From Serpens sp035497915 (GTDB taxonomy: Bacteria > Pseudomonadota > Gammaproteobacteria > Pseudomonadales > Pseudomonadaceae), in the NCBI RefSeq assembly GCF_035497915.1, contig NZ_DATJCS010000036.1, forward strand, positions 124,001-188,000: a stretch of 64,000 nucleotides of DNA, given 5' to 3'. Both the position numbers and the translations under genes were made by a program. The notes below the pieces were generated by a model. It was not told where the DNA came from and did not search any database. It saw only the letters and a program-made list of their open reading frames with translations. This document shows positions 7,387 through 15,982 of this stretch, one piece after another. Positions within the stretch are counted from its first letter, which is position 1; every line of letters starts with the position of its first letter.

Positions 7387-8634
7387 TCAGTTGGGCAGCA
7401 GGCTTTCGCCGGCGAACAGCTCGGTCAGGGTTTCACGGCGGCGCACTTCATGGACCTGTTCGCCATCCACCAGCACCTCGGCGGCGCGGCCGCGGGTGTT
7501 GTAGTTCGAACTCATCACGAAACCGTAGGCACCAGCGGAGCGCACGGCCAGCAGGTCGCCTTCGGCCAGGGCCAGCTCGCGGTCCTTGCCGAGGAAGTCG
7601 CCGGTCTCGCAGATCGGTCCGACGATGTCCCAGGGTTGCGGCTGCGCGTCACGCTTTTCGACCGGTACGATGTCCATCCAGGCCTGGTACAGGGCCGGAC
7701 GGATCAGGTCGTTCATCGCCGCGTCGATGATGGCGAAGTTCTTGTGGTCGGTGCGCTTGAGGAATTCCACGCGGGTCAGCAGCACGCCGGCGTTGGCGAC
7801 GATGGAGCGGCCCGGCTCGAAGACCAGGGCCAGGTCGCGGCCGGCGATGCGCTCGCGCACCGCGGCGATGTAGTCTCCGGCCAGCGGCGGCTGCTCGTCG
7901 CGATACTGGACGCCCAGGCCACCGCCCAGGTCCAGGTGGCGAATGCGGATGCCGCGTTCGGCCAGGCGGTCGATCAGCACCAGCAGGCGATCCAGCGCAT
8001 CCAGGAACGGCGACAGGCTGGTCAGCTGGGAGCCGATGTGGCAGTCCACGCCGATGATTTCCAGGTTCGGCAGCTCGGCGGCGCGAGCGTAGACGGCCTC
8101 GGCCTTGGCGATGTCGATGCCGAACTTGTTTTCCTTGAGACCGGTGGAAATGTACGGGTGGGTGCCGGCGTCGACGTCCGGATTCACACGCAGGGAGATC
8201 GGCGCGCGCTTGCCCAGGCTGGCGGCCACGTCCTGCAGGCGTTCGAGTTCTTCGGCGGATTCGACGTTGAAGCAGTGCACGCCTACGTCCAGGGCGCGGC
8301 GCATATCCTCGCGGCTCTTGCCGACCCCGGAGAACACGATTTTGCCCGGCTCGCCGCCGGCGGCCAGCACGCGCTCCAGTTCACCGCGCGAGACGATATC
8401 GAAGCCGGCGCCCAGGCGCGCCAGTACGTTCAGCACGCCCAGGTTGGAGTTGGCCTTGACGGCGAAGCACACCAGATGCGCCATTCCGACCAGCGCATCG
8501 GCGTAGGCGCGATACTGGGCCTCGATGTGGGCGCGGGAATAGACATAGGTGGGGGTGCCGAAGCGCTCGGCGATGGCGGGCAGAGCCACGCCTTCCGCGA
8601 ACAGTACGTTGTCGCGGTAGTTGAAGGGTTGCAT
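7387..8634 (-). CDS. lysA: Diaminopimelate decarboxylase
   Basis: 415 aa. It decarboxylates meso-DAP to L-lysine. It is a fold-type III PLP enzyme: K60 in CFAVKANSN binds PLP, HLDLGGGLGV is the glycine-rich phosphate loop, and GPICETGDF carries the active-site cysteine of the partner subunit. Full length. It lies between lppL (44-base gap) and dapF, as in other pseudomonads. Confidence 0.97.
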   Translation of the reverse strand: MQPFNYRDNVLFAEGVALPAIAERFGTPTYVYSRAHIEAQYRAYADALVGMAHLVCFAVKANSNLGVLNVLARLGAGFDIVSRGELERVLAAGGEPGKIVFSGVGKSREDMRRALDVGVHCFNVESAEELERLQDVAASLGKRAPISLRVNPDVDAGTHPYISTGLKENKFGIDIAKAEAVYARAAELPNLEIIGVDCHIGSQLTSLSPFLDALDRLLVLIDRLAERGIRIRHLDLGGGLGVQYRDEQPPLAGDYIAAVRERIAGRDLALVFEPGRSIVANAGVLLTRVEFLKRTDHKNFAIIDAAMNDLIRPALYQAWMDIVPVEKRDAQPQPWDIVGPICETGDFLGKDRELALAEGDLLAVRSAGAYGFVMSSNYNTRGRAAEVLVDGEQVHEVRRRETLTELFAGESLLPN

Positions 8635-8678
8635 GCAGCCTCCTGGGCTGACCGGGCCCGCGTGCCGGGCTCCGGGCT

Positions 8679-8813
8679 CTAGAATTCGAACCGGTCCTTG
8701 CTGTGCCCGGCGTTTGGCTCGTCCGGGTGGTACAGAGGACCCTTCTGACCGCAGCCACTGAGACCCACGCTGAACACGAAGAGCACCAGGAGCGATGGCA
8801 ACAGGCGCTTCAT
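8679..8813 (-). CDS. lppL: Small lipoprotein LppL/LptM (YifL-type)
   Basis: 44 aa. The signal peptide is followed by lipobox LSGC (C21), then GQKGPLYHPDEP, the conserved tail of the small lipoprotein called LppL in Pseudomonas and LptM (YifL) in enterics. LptM binds the LptD-LptE outer-membrane LPS translocon and helps LptD disulfide maturation in E. coli; the same role here is inferred from family and synteny (next to lysA, divergent from cyaY). Confidence 0.9.
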   Translation of the reverse strand: MKRLLPSLLVLFVFSVGLSGCGQKGPLYHPDEPNAGHSKDRFEF

Positions 8814-8945
8814 GGCGGAAATCCTTGTAAAGGCGGTGATTGCGCCGGAGTATACCGGCCCCCTGTTGGCTTGCCTATGCGCCGCGCCGGGACTTGCCGG
8901 CGAGTCGGGCACCGGCCATCCTTGCGCGCATTTGAGGAGAGTGCC

Positions 8946-9278
8946 ATGACGCTGAGTGAAGCCCGTTTCCACGATCTGGTCGACCATCTGCAGCAGGATG
9001 TCGAGGATGTGTTCGATGACAGTGGCCTGGACGTCGACCTGGAAAACAGCAACGGCGTGCTCACCGTGCGCTTCGAGAACGGCAGCCAGCTGATCCTCAG
9101 TCGCCAGGAACCGCTGCGTCAGCTCTGGGTGGCGGCCCGTTCCGGCGGTTTCCATTTCGACTACGACCAGATCAGCGAGCGCTGGATCTGCGATACCAGC
9201 GGCGAGCGGCTGGGCGAGCTGCTCGGCCGCGTGGTTCAGGAGCAGGCGGGCGAGGCGCTGGCCTTCGAGGCCCTGTAA
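8946..9278 (+). CDS. cyaY: Iron-sulfur cluster assembly protein CyaY (frataxin)
   Basis: 110 aa. It has an acidic N-terminal helix (ARFHDLVDHLQQDVEDVFDD) and the frataxin sheet motif (LILSRQEPLRQLWVAARSGGFHF, about residues 48-70). CyaY binds iron and IscS and tunes Fe-S cluster synthesis in the cytoplasm. GAGGAGA precedes ATG 8946. It is divergent from lppL-lysA, the usual pseudomonad arrangement, and followed by the rnk leader. Confidence 0.95.
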   Translation: MTLSEARFHDLVDHLQQDVEDVFDDSGLDVDLENSNGVLTVRFENGSQLILSRQEPLRQLWVAARSGGFHFDYDQISERWICDTSGERLGELLGRVVQEQAGEALAFEAL

Positions 9279-9330
9279 CCCGGTCCCCTTGCTTATTTGT
9301 CCGGCTATGGTAGGTTCAGTCCGGTACGCA

Positions 9331-9435
9331 AACCCCGCCTTCCAGGCTGTGTGACACTGCGCATACGACGCATCGGCCCCTCCGGCCTCACTTCGCTTGC
9401 TCGTTCACACAGCCGCTTCGGCGGGGTTTTTGCTT
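9331..9435 (+). promoter_or_regulatory. Structured leader with intrinsic terminator upstream of rnk
   Basis: The outer stem pairs AACCCCGCC (9331-9339) with GGCGGGGTT (9420-9428). The inner stem pairs GGCTGTGTGA (9345-9354) with TCACACAGCC (9405-9414), enclosing smaller hairpins (TGCG..CGCA, GGCC..GGCC). A T-rich tail (TTTTTGCTTTT) follows. It ends about 50 bases before the rnk start, so it may be the cyaY terminator, an attenuator for rnk, or both. An rnk leader has been described computationally in pseudomonads as an attenuation candidate; the match here is from memory. Confidence 0.7.
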
Positions 9436-9479
9436 TTCCGTATTCAGCGAACGAACAACCAAGGAGTCAGCAGCAGGCC

Positions 9480-9887
9480 ATGAGCAGCGCACCCTCGATC
9501 ACCGTCACCCGCCTCGATATGCAGCGTCTGGAAAAGCTGCTGGACAGTCTGGAGGAATACACCCCGGCCGCCGAGGCGTTGGAGGCGGAGCTGTCGCGCG
9601 CCACGGTGGTCGGTCACGATGAGGTGCCGGCGGGGGTGGTGACCATGAATTCCCGCGTGCATTGCCGCGAGGAGAGCACCGGCAAGGACTATCACCTGAC
9701 CCTGGTCTATCCGCAGAACGCCGGTAAGGAAGGCACCGTCTCGGTGCTGGCGCCGGTGGGCACCGCACTGCTCGGCCTGACCACCGGTCAGAAGATCGAG
9801 TGGCCGGCGCCGGGCGGCAAGACCCTGACGCTGACGCTGCTGGAAGTCGAATACCAGCCGGAAGCGGCGGGCGACTACCAGCTGTAA
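9480..9887 (+). CDS. rnk: Rnk, GreA/GreB-fold nucleoside diphosphate kinase regulator
   Basis: 135 aa from ATG 9480. The longer open frame upstream runs through the terminator hairpin and was rejected; AAGGAG lies about 14 bases before the chosen ATG. The N-terminal coiled coil (ITVTRLDMQRLEKLLDSL) is shorter than in GreA, and the C-terminal FKBP-like domain contains the stretch with VTMNSRVHCREESTGKDYHL and APVGTALLGL. Rnk binds RNA polymerase in the secondary-channel region and influences Ndk levels in E. coli and P. aeruginosa. It follows cyaY as in P. aeruginosa. Confidence 0.95.
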   Translation: MSSAPSITVTRLDMQRLEKLLDSLEEYTPAAEALEAELSRATVVGHDEVPAGVVTMNSRVHCREESTGKDYHLTLVYPQNAGKEGTVSVLAPVGTALLGLTTGQKIEWPAPGGKTLTLTLLEVEYQPEAAGDYQL

Positions 9888-9923
9888 GTCTCTCCCGCAG
9901 GGCCGATCGGCGCTGGCTGCTGG

Positions 9924-9996
9924 TGTGGGAGCGGATTCATCCGCGAGTCTTTGTTGCAGGCCGACACCCAAAGCTCGCGAATGAATTCGCTCCTAC
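9924..9996. repeat. REP-like inverted pair, family A
   Basis: TGTGGGAGCGGATTCATCCG and an opposed copy (CGCGAATGAATTCGCTCCTA) lie in the space between the converging rnk and trhP genes. The stems differ by compensatory changes (ATTCATCC versus AATGAATT), as expected of a selected hairpin. Confidence 0.8.
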
Positions 9997-10011
9997 GGTG
10001 GCCCTGCTGGC

Positions 10012-10035
10012 GGCCAGAACAAGCGCTGACCGCCC
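10012..10035. repeat. Intergenic repeat, family C copy 2 (partial)
   Basis: GGCCAGAACAAGCGCTGACC repeats the end module seen at 170-195 and, inverted, at 12890-12916. It directly follows the family A pair between rnk and trhP. Confidence 0.5.
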
Positions 10036-10048
10036 GGCCCCCGCGTAA

Positions 10049-11407
10049 TCAGCCGCGCGTGCTGCCGCCCTGCAGGTCGCGCATCAGCAGGGCGTATTGC
10101 AGGTCGACGCTCTCCGGCACAGGCAGGTACAGGGTGTGGCCATCGCCCGGCGCCACGTCGCGGCGCTCGCCGGTGGCCGTCTCCAGCGCTTCGAGGTGGA
10201 AGTTCAGGTTGCCCTGCGGGGTCATCAGTTCCAGTCGGTCGCCGAGGGCGAAACGGTTCTTCACCTTGACCTCGGCCAGCCCATTCCTGCGCTCGCCGGT
10301 CAGTTCACCGACGAACTGCTGGCGCTCGGACAGCGAGAAGCCGCGCTCATAGTTCTGGTATTCGTCATGCACGTGACGGCGCAGGAAGCCTTCCGTGTAG
10401 CCGCGGTGGGCCAGTGATTCCAGGGTATCCATCAGCGACTTGTCGAACGGCCGGCCGGCGACCGCGTCGTCGATGGCCTGGCGGTACACCTGGGCGGTGC
10501 GCGCCACGTAGTAGTGGCTCTTGGTGCGGCCCTCGATCTTCAGCGAGTGCACGCCCATCTTCACCAGGCGTTCGATGTGCTGCACGGCGCGCAGGTCCTT
10601 GGAGTTCATGATGTAGGTGCCATGCTCGTCCTCGGTGGCCTCCATGAACTCGCCGGGGCGGGTCACGTCTTCGAGCAGGAACACCTCGTCGGTCGGCGCG
10701 CCGACCCCCAGGGTCGCATTGGCCGGCTGCACGGCGATCGGCTCGTACTGATGCACCACCTCGCCCAGCTCGTTTTCCTTGGCTTCGTGGGTCTTGTACT
10801 CCCAGCGGCAGGCGTTGGTGCAGCTGCCCTGGTTGGGGTCGCGCTTGTTGATGTAGCCGGACAGCAGGCAACGGCCCGAATAGGCCATGCACAGCGCGCC
10901 ATGTACGAACACCTCCAGCTCCATGCCGGGCACTTGCTCGCGGATCTCGCCGATTTCCTCCAGCGACAGCTCGCGGGACAGGATGGCGCGGGTCAGCCCC
11001 TGGCGCCGCCAGAACTCGACGCTGGCCCAGTTCACCGCGTTGGCCTGCACCGACAGGTGCACATGCATGTGCGGGAAGTGCTCGCGCACCAGCATGATCA
11101 GCCCCGGGTCGGACATGATCAGCGCGTCTGGCCCCATGGCCACCACCGGCTCCAGGTCCTTGATGAAGGTCTTCAGCTTGGCGTTGTGCGGCGCGATGTT
11201 GACCACCACGTAGAACTGCTTGCCCTGCGCGTGGGCCTCGGCGATGCCCAGCGCCAGGTTGGCGTGATCGAACTCGTTGTTGCGTACCCGCAGGCTGTAG
11301 CGCGGCTGACCCGCATACACCGCATCGGCGCCGTAGGCGAAGGCGTAGCGCATGGACTTGAGCGTCCCGGCGGGGGACAGCAGCTCGGGGCGGAAGGGCT
11401 GGGACAT
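10049..11407 (-). CDS. trhP: tRNA 5-hydroxyuridine synthesis protein TrhP (YegQ, peptidase U32 family)
   Basis: 452 aa from ATG 11407 (MSQPFRPELLSPAGTLKSM), matching the start of E. coli YegQ; a further ATG at 11443 is in frame. TrhP is needed for prephenate-dependent hydroxylation of U34 in tRNA, the precursor of cmo5U. The U32 signature region (about 160-205) holds ELEVFVHGALCMAYSGRCLL and the cysteine set CMAYSGRC...GSCTNAC, probable Fe-S ligands. Despite its family name, protease activity is not expected. Monocistronic, facing rnk. Confidence 0.95.
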   Translation of the reverse strand: MSQPFRPELLSPAGTLKSMRYAFAYGADAVYAGQPRYSLRVRNNEFDHANLALGIAEAHAQGKQFYVVVNIAPHNAKLKTFIKDLEPVVAMGPDALIMSDPGLIMLVREHFPHMHVHLSVQANAVNWASVEFWRRQGLTRAILSRELSLEEIGEIREQVPGMELEVFVHGALCMAYSGRCLLSGYINKRDPNQGSCTNACRWEYKTHEAKENELGEVVHQYEPIAVQPANATLGVGAPTDEVFLLEDVTRPGEFMEATEDEHGTYIMNSKDLRAVQHIERLVKMGVHSLKIEGRTKSHYYVARTAQVYRQAIDDAVAGRPFDKSLMDTLESLAHRGYTEGFLRRHVHDEYQNYERGFSLSERQQFVGELTGERRNGLAEVKVKNRFALGDRLELMTPQGNLNFHLEALETATGERRDVAPGDGHTLYLPVPESVDLQYALLMRDLQGGSTRG

Positions 11408-11545
11408 CGGGCGACGGCTCGGGTGAACGTGGAGGGCGGGCATTTTACCCGCTTTTCCGAGTGGCGTGCCGGGGCATTCGGTCGGCGGTCGGTGCCCGGT
11501 TGGTCCTTGCGTAGCCGGGATTCACCTGTGCAGCCTGAGATTACC

Positions 11546-11572
11546 TGTAGGGCCGGGTTTATCCCGGCCAGC
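11546..11572. repeat. Family B palindrome upstream of the MFS gene
   Basis: TGTAGGGCCGGGTTTATCCC then GGCC: one arm of the family B repeat. It lies in the 253-base space between divergent trhP and the MFS gene, which otherwise shows no gene. Confidence 0.6.
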
Positions 11573-11660
11573 GGAGGCGAGGTTCCCTCCTCCCTGCCCG
11601 CCATTCCGACCGATGGCGTTTGCCGGTATGTTCGGCATCCTTTCACCCGATGCCGCGCCC

Positions 11661-12893
11661 ATGTCCCCGCTCCGCTATCCCCTGCCTTCGACCCTGACGC
11701 TGCTGGCCGCGCTGTATGTCGCCCAAGGCCTGCCCTCCGGTCTGATGGCCCACGCCCTGCCGGTGCTGCTGCGCCAGCACGGCGTCGATCTGGCGCTGAT
11801 CGGCCTGCTCAAGCTGCTGGCGCTGCCCTGGTTGCTCAAGGTGCTGTGGGCGCCGTGGGTCGACCGTCTGGGCGGCTCGCCGCTCGGCCATCGGCGCGGC
11901 TGGATCCTGCCGCTGCAGGCCGGGGTGGCACTGTTGCTGATCGCGCTGGCCTGGCTGCCCCAGGCGCAGCTGTTCGGCCCCGGGTTGCCGCTGCTGCTCG
12001 GCCTGCTGCTGTTGATCAACCTGGCGGCGGCCACCCAGGACGTGGCGACTGATGGGCTGACCGTGCGCCTGTTGCCCGAGCGCTGGCGCGGCCTGGGCAA
12101 CAGCCTGCAGGTGGGCGGTTACAAGGCCGGCATGCTGGCCGGCGGCAGCGGCCTGCTGCTGGTGGCCGATGACCTGGGCTGGCGATGGACGCTGCTCGGT
12201 CTGGGTCTGCTGGTGCTGCTGCTGTTGATTCCGCTGCTGCGCTTCCCCGAACGTCGCGTACTGCCGTTCCACGCCGCGCTTGCCGAGCCGGCGGGTGTGA
12301 CCCTGCCCTGGCGGCACTACCGGGGCCTGCTGGCGCTGCCGGGCATGGGGCTGTGGCTGCTGGTTCTGTTGAGTTTCAAGCTCGGCGATGCGCTGGGCTC
12401 GCCGATGATCAAGCCGATGCTGGTCGACCAGGGCTGGGGCGCGGCGGCACTCGGACAGCTCACCCTGGTCAGCAGCCTGGTGGGGATTGGCGGGGCGCTG
12501 GTGGGCGGCTGGCTGTACGCGCGCCTCGGCGTGCTGCGCGCCTTGCTGCTCGGCGGTGTTTTGCAGGCTGTCGGCATTACCGGCATGGCGCTGCTGGTCG
12601 GGCGGGCCGAGGTGGCGCCGGTGTACGCCGTGGCGCTGTTCGAGCAGTTCGCCGATGGCCTGTCCACCGTGGTGCTGTTCGCCGCGATGATGCGTCAGTG
12701 CCGCCCGGAGCACGAGGGCGCCGATTTCACCCTGCAGGCCTCGGTGCAGCTGCTGCTCGGCGGCATCGTGGGCGCGTTCAGTGGCGTGCTGGCCAAACTG
12801 CTTGGCTATCCAGGGCTGTTTCTGCTGGCGGGTGGGCTGGGGGTGGCGGCGCTGGGCGTGGTGCTGGCGGCCAGGGCGACGCTTCGCCGGTAG
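11661..12893 (+). CDS. MFS transporter, PAT (AmpG/FptX-like) type
   Basis: 410 aa from ATG 11661 (MSPLRYPLPSTLTLLAALYVAQGLP); in-frame starts at 11628 and further upstream are possible. About 12 membrane segments. The first helix with YVAQGLPSGL and the loop around AATQDVATDGLTVRLLPERWRG are typical of the PAT branch, which includes the muropeptide permease AmpG and the siderophore carriers RhtX/FptX. The substrate is not identifiable; no siderophore or beta-lactamase gene is nearby. It is divergent from trhP. Confidence 0.85.
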   Translation: MSPLRYPLPSTLTLLAALYVAQGLPSGLMAHALPVLLRQHGVDLALIGLLKLLALPWLLKVLWAPWVDRLGGSPLGHRRGWILPLQAGVALLLIALAWLPQAQLFGPGLPLLLGLLLLINLAAATQDVATDGLTVRLLPERWRGLGNSLQVGGYKAGMLAGGSGLLLVADDLGWRWTLLGLGLLVLLLLIPLLRFPERRVLPFHAALAEPAGVTLPWRHYRGLLALPGMGLWLLVLLSFKLGDALGSPMIKPMLVDQGWGAAALGQLTLVSSLVGIGGALVGGWLYARLGVLRALLLGGVLQAVGITGMALLVGRAEVAPVYAVALFEQFADGLSTVVLFAAMMRQCRPEHEGADFTLQASVQLLLGGIVGAFSGVLAKLLGYPGLFLLAGGLGVAALGVVLAARATLRR

Positions 12894-12972
12894 GGCGGTC
12901 AGTGTATTTTCTGGCCGCGGCGGGTCGCCGGGTGGGTTCGTGGTGGACAAGGAAAACGTTATCTACCCTGCC
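12890..12972. repeat. Intergenic repeat, family C copy 3
   Basis: GTAGGGCGGTCAGTGTATTT then TCTGGCC, and further on GGTGGACAAGGAAAACG and TACCCTGCC. It is the reverse complement of the module at 121-195 with the same spacing of parts. It begins within the last codons of the MFS gene. Confidence 0.55.
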
Positions 12973-12991
12973 TGACAGGACACTGAACCCT

Positions 12992-13216
12992 TGTGGGGCC
13001 GGCCTTACGCCGGCCTTGGCCGGGATAAACCCGGCCCTGCAGGGTATTTGCCGGGGGCGCGCAGAGAACCTGGTGGGGCTGGCTTTATGCCGGCCGACAG
13101 GGCCTCGGCGGGGCACCGAGGGCCGGCTGGCGCCCGGCTTTTGGTGGGGGCGGCTTTAGCCGCGATGCTTTTTCGTGCCGGCCGACGCCAGAAGCTCGCG
13201 ACTGAAGTCTCCTACA
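12992..13216. repeat. Mixed repeat cluster (families B and A)
   Basis: A family B pair lies at 12992-13042 (GGCCGGCCTTACGCCGGCC and CCGGGATAAACCCGGCCCTG), a single B arm at about 13071-13096, and a family A pair at 13144-13216. Together with family C copy 3 they fill nearly all of the 337 bases between the MFS gene and the methyltransferase gene. No coding sequence is seen there. Confidence 0.7.
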
Positions 13217-13230
13217 GGGTTCGTGCGCTT

Positions 13231-13836
13231 TCAGGCCTTGCGCCACACGCTGGCCAGCCAGGGTTGCTGGTCGCGGGGCAGGCCGGCGGGGCGGTAGTAG
13301 TGCTCCAGTTCCGCGAAGCCGGCTTCCCTCAGCAGCGTGCGCCAGTGGGGCCAGTCGTGCCACACGCCGTAGCGCTCGCCCTGCCAGCCTTCCTCGTTGT
13401 GCCCGCGCGGGTTGGAGCTGAACAGCACGCCGCCAGGTTTCAGGCTGTCGCGCAATTGGCCCAGCACCCGAGGCAGTTCGGCGCCGGGGATGTGGAACAG
13501 CGCGGCGTTGGCGAAGATGCCATCGAAGCGCTCGGCGGGCAGATCGAGGGCCAGGAAGTCCTGCAGCCAGACCTCGCAGCCGCTGGCCTGGCGCGCCATG
13601 CCCACGAACGCGGCGCAGCCGTCCAGGCCCACCGGCGCATGGCCGAGCGCCTTGAAGGCGCACAGGTCGCGGCCCGGGCCGCAGCCGAAGTCGAGGATCG
13701 CCAGGCCCGGCCGCGCCGGCAGGTGGCGCAGCAGCGCCTGGATGTTCTGGCTGACATCGTGCTCGCGGGTGCCGGCCTCGAAGGCTTTGGCGTTGCGCTG
13801 GTAATGGGCGAGGGTGCGCTGGCTGGCGTCGTTCAT
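13231..13836 (-). CDS. Class I SAM-dependent methyltransferase
   Basis: 201 aa from ATG 13836, overlapping the rep stop by 4 bases. The SAM-binding motif I is ILDFGCGPGRDLCAF (about residues 46-60), with an acidic residue at the end of beta-2 (VGLDGC) and motif FDGIFANAALFHIP. It resembles small Methyltransf_11/25 enzymes such as those near trans-aconitate or Tam-type methylases. The substrate is unknown. It is co-transcribed behind rep. A much longer open frame across it is an artefact of reading rep out of frame. Confidence 0.9.
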   Translation of the reverse strand: MNDASQRTLAHYQRNAKAFEAGTREHDVSQNIQALLRHLPARPGLAILDFGCGPGRDLCAFKALGHAPVGLDGCAAFVGMARQASGCEVWLQDFLALDLPAERFDGIFANAALFHIPGAELPRVLGQLRDSLKPGGVLFSSNPRGHNEEGWQGERYGVWHDWPHWRTLLREAGFAELEHYYRPAGLPRDQQPWLASVWRKA

Positions 13837-15842
13837 CGCTTCAGCATGGCACGGATACCGGCCAGCGCGTCGTTGCCGCGCGCCGCCTTCACTTCCTGCG
13901 GCGCCTCCTCCAGGCCTTCCCACTCCAGGTCGTCCTGGGGCAGTTCGTCGAGGAAGCGGCTGGGCAGGCAGTCGATGATTTCGCCGTACTGCTTGCGCTT
14001 GGCGGCGAAGGTCATCGCCAGGTTCTGCCGGGCGCGGGTGATGCCCACGTAGGCCAGGCGGCGCTCTTCCTCGATGGTGTCGGCCTCGATGCTCGAGCGG
14101 TGCGGCAGCAGCTCCTCCTCCATGCCCATGATGAACACGTAGGGGAATTCCAGGCCCTTGGAGGCATGCAGCGTCATCATCTGCACGCCATCGGCGCCCT
14201 CTTCCTCTTCCTGCTGGCGCTCCAGCATGTCGCGCAGCACCAGCTTGCCGATGGCTTCCTCGATGGTCATCTCGCCGTCCTCGTCCTTTTCCAGCGTGTT
14301 CTTCAACGCGTCGATCAGGAACCAGACGTTGCCCATGCGGTAGTCGGCGGCCTTGTCGCTGGAGCTGTTGCCACGGATCCAGCCTTCGTAATCGATGTCC
14401 ATGACCATGCTGCGCAGCGCCTGGATCGGGTCGTCCTCGGCGCACTGCTGGCGCAGCGTGTCCATGTAGCGCTTGAAGCGGCTCAGCCGCTCCGTGTAGC
14501 GGCTGTCCAGTCGTTCGCCCAGGCCGATCTCCTCGCAGGCGGCATACATGGAGATGCCCCGCTCGGTGGCGTAGTTGCCGAGTTTCTCCAGCGTGGTCGA
14601 GCCGATCTCGCGGCGCGGCACGTTGATCACCCGCAGGAAGGCGTTGTCGTCGTCCGGGTTGACCAGCAGGCGGAAGTAACTCATCAGGTCCTTCACCTCC
14701 TGACGGGCGAAGAAGCTGGTGCCGCCGGACAGCCGGTAGGGAATCTGGTGGTGCTGCAGCTTGAGCTCCATCAGCTTGGCCTGGAAGTTGCCGCGATAGA
14801 GGATGGCGAACTCGTTGTACGGGCGCTGGGTGCGCAGGTGCAGGGTGAAGATTTCCAGGGCGATGCGCTCGGCCTCGGCGTCCTCGTTCTTGCAGCGGAT
14901 CACGCGAATCGGGTCGCCGTGGCCCATCTCCGACCACAGTTGCTTCTGGAACACGTGCGGGTTGTTGGCGATCAGCACGTTGGCACACTTGAGGATGCGA
15001 CTGGTGGAGCGGTAGTTCTGCTCGAGCATTACCACCTGCAGCGAGGGAAAGTCCTCCTTGAGCTGCATGAGGTTTTCCGGTCGCGCACCGCGCCAGGCGT
15101 AGATCGACTGGTCGTCGTCGCCCACCACAGTGAAGTGCGCACGCTCCTGCACCAGCAGCTTGACCAGCAGGTACTGGCTGGCGTTGGTGTCCTGGTATTC
15201 GTCCACCAGCATGTAGCGCACGCGATTGCGCCATTTCTCCAGGACCTCGGGATGGTCCTGGAACAGCTTCACGGGCAGCAGGATCAGGTCGTCGAAGTCC
15301 ACCGCGTTGTACGCCTTGAGCGTGCGCTGGTAGTGCATGTAGACGATGGCGGCGGTCTGCTCGCGCGGGTTGCGGGCGGTGGCCAGCGCCTCCTCGGGCA
15401 GGATCAGGTCGTTCTTCCAGGCGCCGATGTAGTTCTTGATCTCGTCGACACCGTCGTCGCCGGAATACTCCTTCTGCATGATGTCGCCGAGCAGCGCCTT
15501 GATGTCGCCCTCGTCGAAGATCGAGAAGCCCGGCTTGTAGCCGAGCTTGGCGTATTCCTTGCGAATGATGTTCAGACCCAGGTTGTGGAAGGTCGACACC
15601 GTCAGGCCCTTGCCCTCGCCGGGCTTGAGCAGGGTGGCGACGCGCGCCTTCATCTCGCGGGCGGCCTTGTTGGTGAAGGTCACCGCCACGATGTTCTGGG
15701 CGCGGATGCCGCATTGCTGAATCAGGTAGGCGATCTTGCGGGTGATCACGCTGGTCTTGCCGGAGCCGGCGCCGGCCAGCACCAGCATCGGCCCGCCGAT
15801 GTAGTGCACCGCTTCCTGCTGGCGGGGGTTGAGTCGTGACAT
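13833..15842 (-). CDS. rep: ATP-dependent DNA helicase Rep
   Basis: 669 aa, a superfamily 1A 3'-5' helicase that helps replication forks pass protein blocks. Motif Ia/Walker A is AGAGSGKT (residues 23-30), the Walker B region is VDEYQDTN, motif III is VGDDDQSIYAWRGA, and motifs V-VI include TLHASKGLEFPYVFI and ERRLAYVGITRARQNL. The length fits Rep rather than UvrD (about 720). Translational coupling to the methyltransferase is suggested by the ATGA overlap. Confidence 0.95.
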   Translation of the reverse strand: MSRLNPRQQEAVHYIGGPMLVLAGAGSGKTSVITRKIAYLIQQCGIRAQNIVAVTFTNKAAREMKARVATLLKPGEGKGLTVSTFHNLGLNIIRKEYAKLGYKPGFSIFDEGDIKALLGDIMQKEYSGDDGVDEIKNYIGAWKNDLILPEEALATARNPREQTAAIVYMHYQRTLKAYNAVDFDDLILLPVKLFQDHPEVLEKWRNRVRYMLVDEYQDTNASQYLLVKLLVQERAHFTVVGDDDQSIYAWRGARPENLMQLKEDFPSLQVVMLEQNYRSTSRILKCANVLIANNPHVFQKQLWSEMGHGDPIRVIRCKNEDAEAERIALEIFTLHLRTQRPYNEFAILYRGNFQAKLMELKLQHHQIPYRLSGGTSFFARQEVKDLMSYFRLLVNPDDDNAFLRVINVPRREIGSTTLEKLGNYATERGISMYAACEEIGLGERLDSRYTERLSRFKRYMDTLRQQCAEDDPIQALRSMVMDIDYEGWIRGNSSSDKAADYRMGNVWFLIDALKNTLEKDEDGEMTIEEAIGKLVLRDMLERQQEEEEGADGVQMMTLHASKGLEFPYVFIMGMEEELLPHRSSIEADTIEEERRLAYVGITRARQNLAMTFAAKRKQYGEIIDCLPSRFLDELPQDDLEWEGLEEAPQEVKAARGNDALAGIRAMLKR

Positions 15843-15982
15843 GGGTCGCGCCCTGGAACCGAAAGCCGGCGATTCTAACAGGGGTGGGCAGAGACGGATT
15901 GGTCCGGGCGGCGGAACGGCTTAGACTAGCGGCCAGGGCGTAATGCCATTATGGTTTTCTCTGGATCAAGACGAGCCGAAGA

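Noticed and set aside
6655..8682. 675-codon plus-strand open frame opposite dapF-lysA
   Set aside because: It is the antisense shadow of two well-identified enzymes; composition is His/Gln/Gly-rich as expected of such frames in GC-rich DNA, and no family is recognisable.
9297..9479. Upstream extension of rnk (61 extra codons)
   Set aside because: It would translate through the leader hairpin and terminator and lacks similarity to Rnk; ATG 9480 matches the family start.
12890..13216. CRISPR array in the repeat-rich gap
   Set aside because: The units are different palindromes in mixed orientation with no regular spacer length and no cas genes.
13231..15714. 827-codon minus-strand frame spanning rep and the methyltransferase
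   Set aside because: Its first three quarters are rep read out of frame (Arg/Gly/His-rich); only the last 201 codons from ATG 13836 are a real protein.
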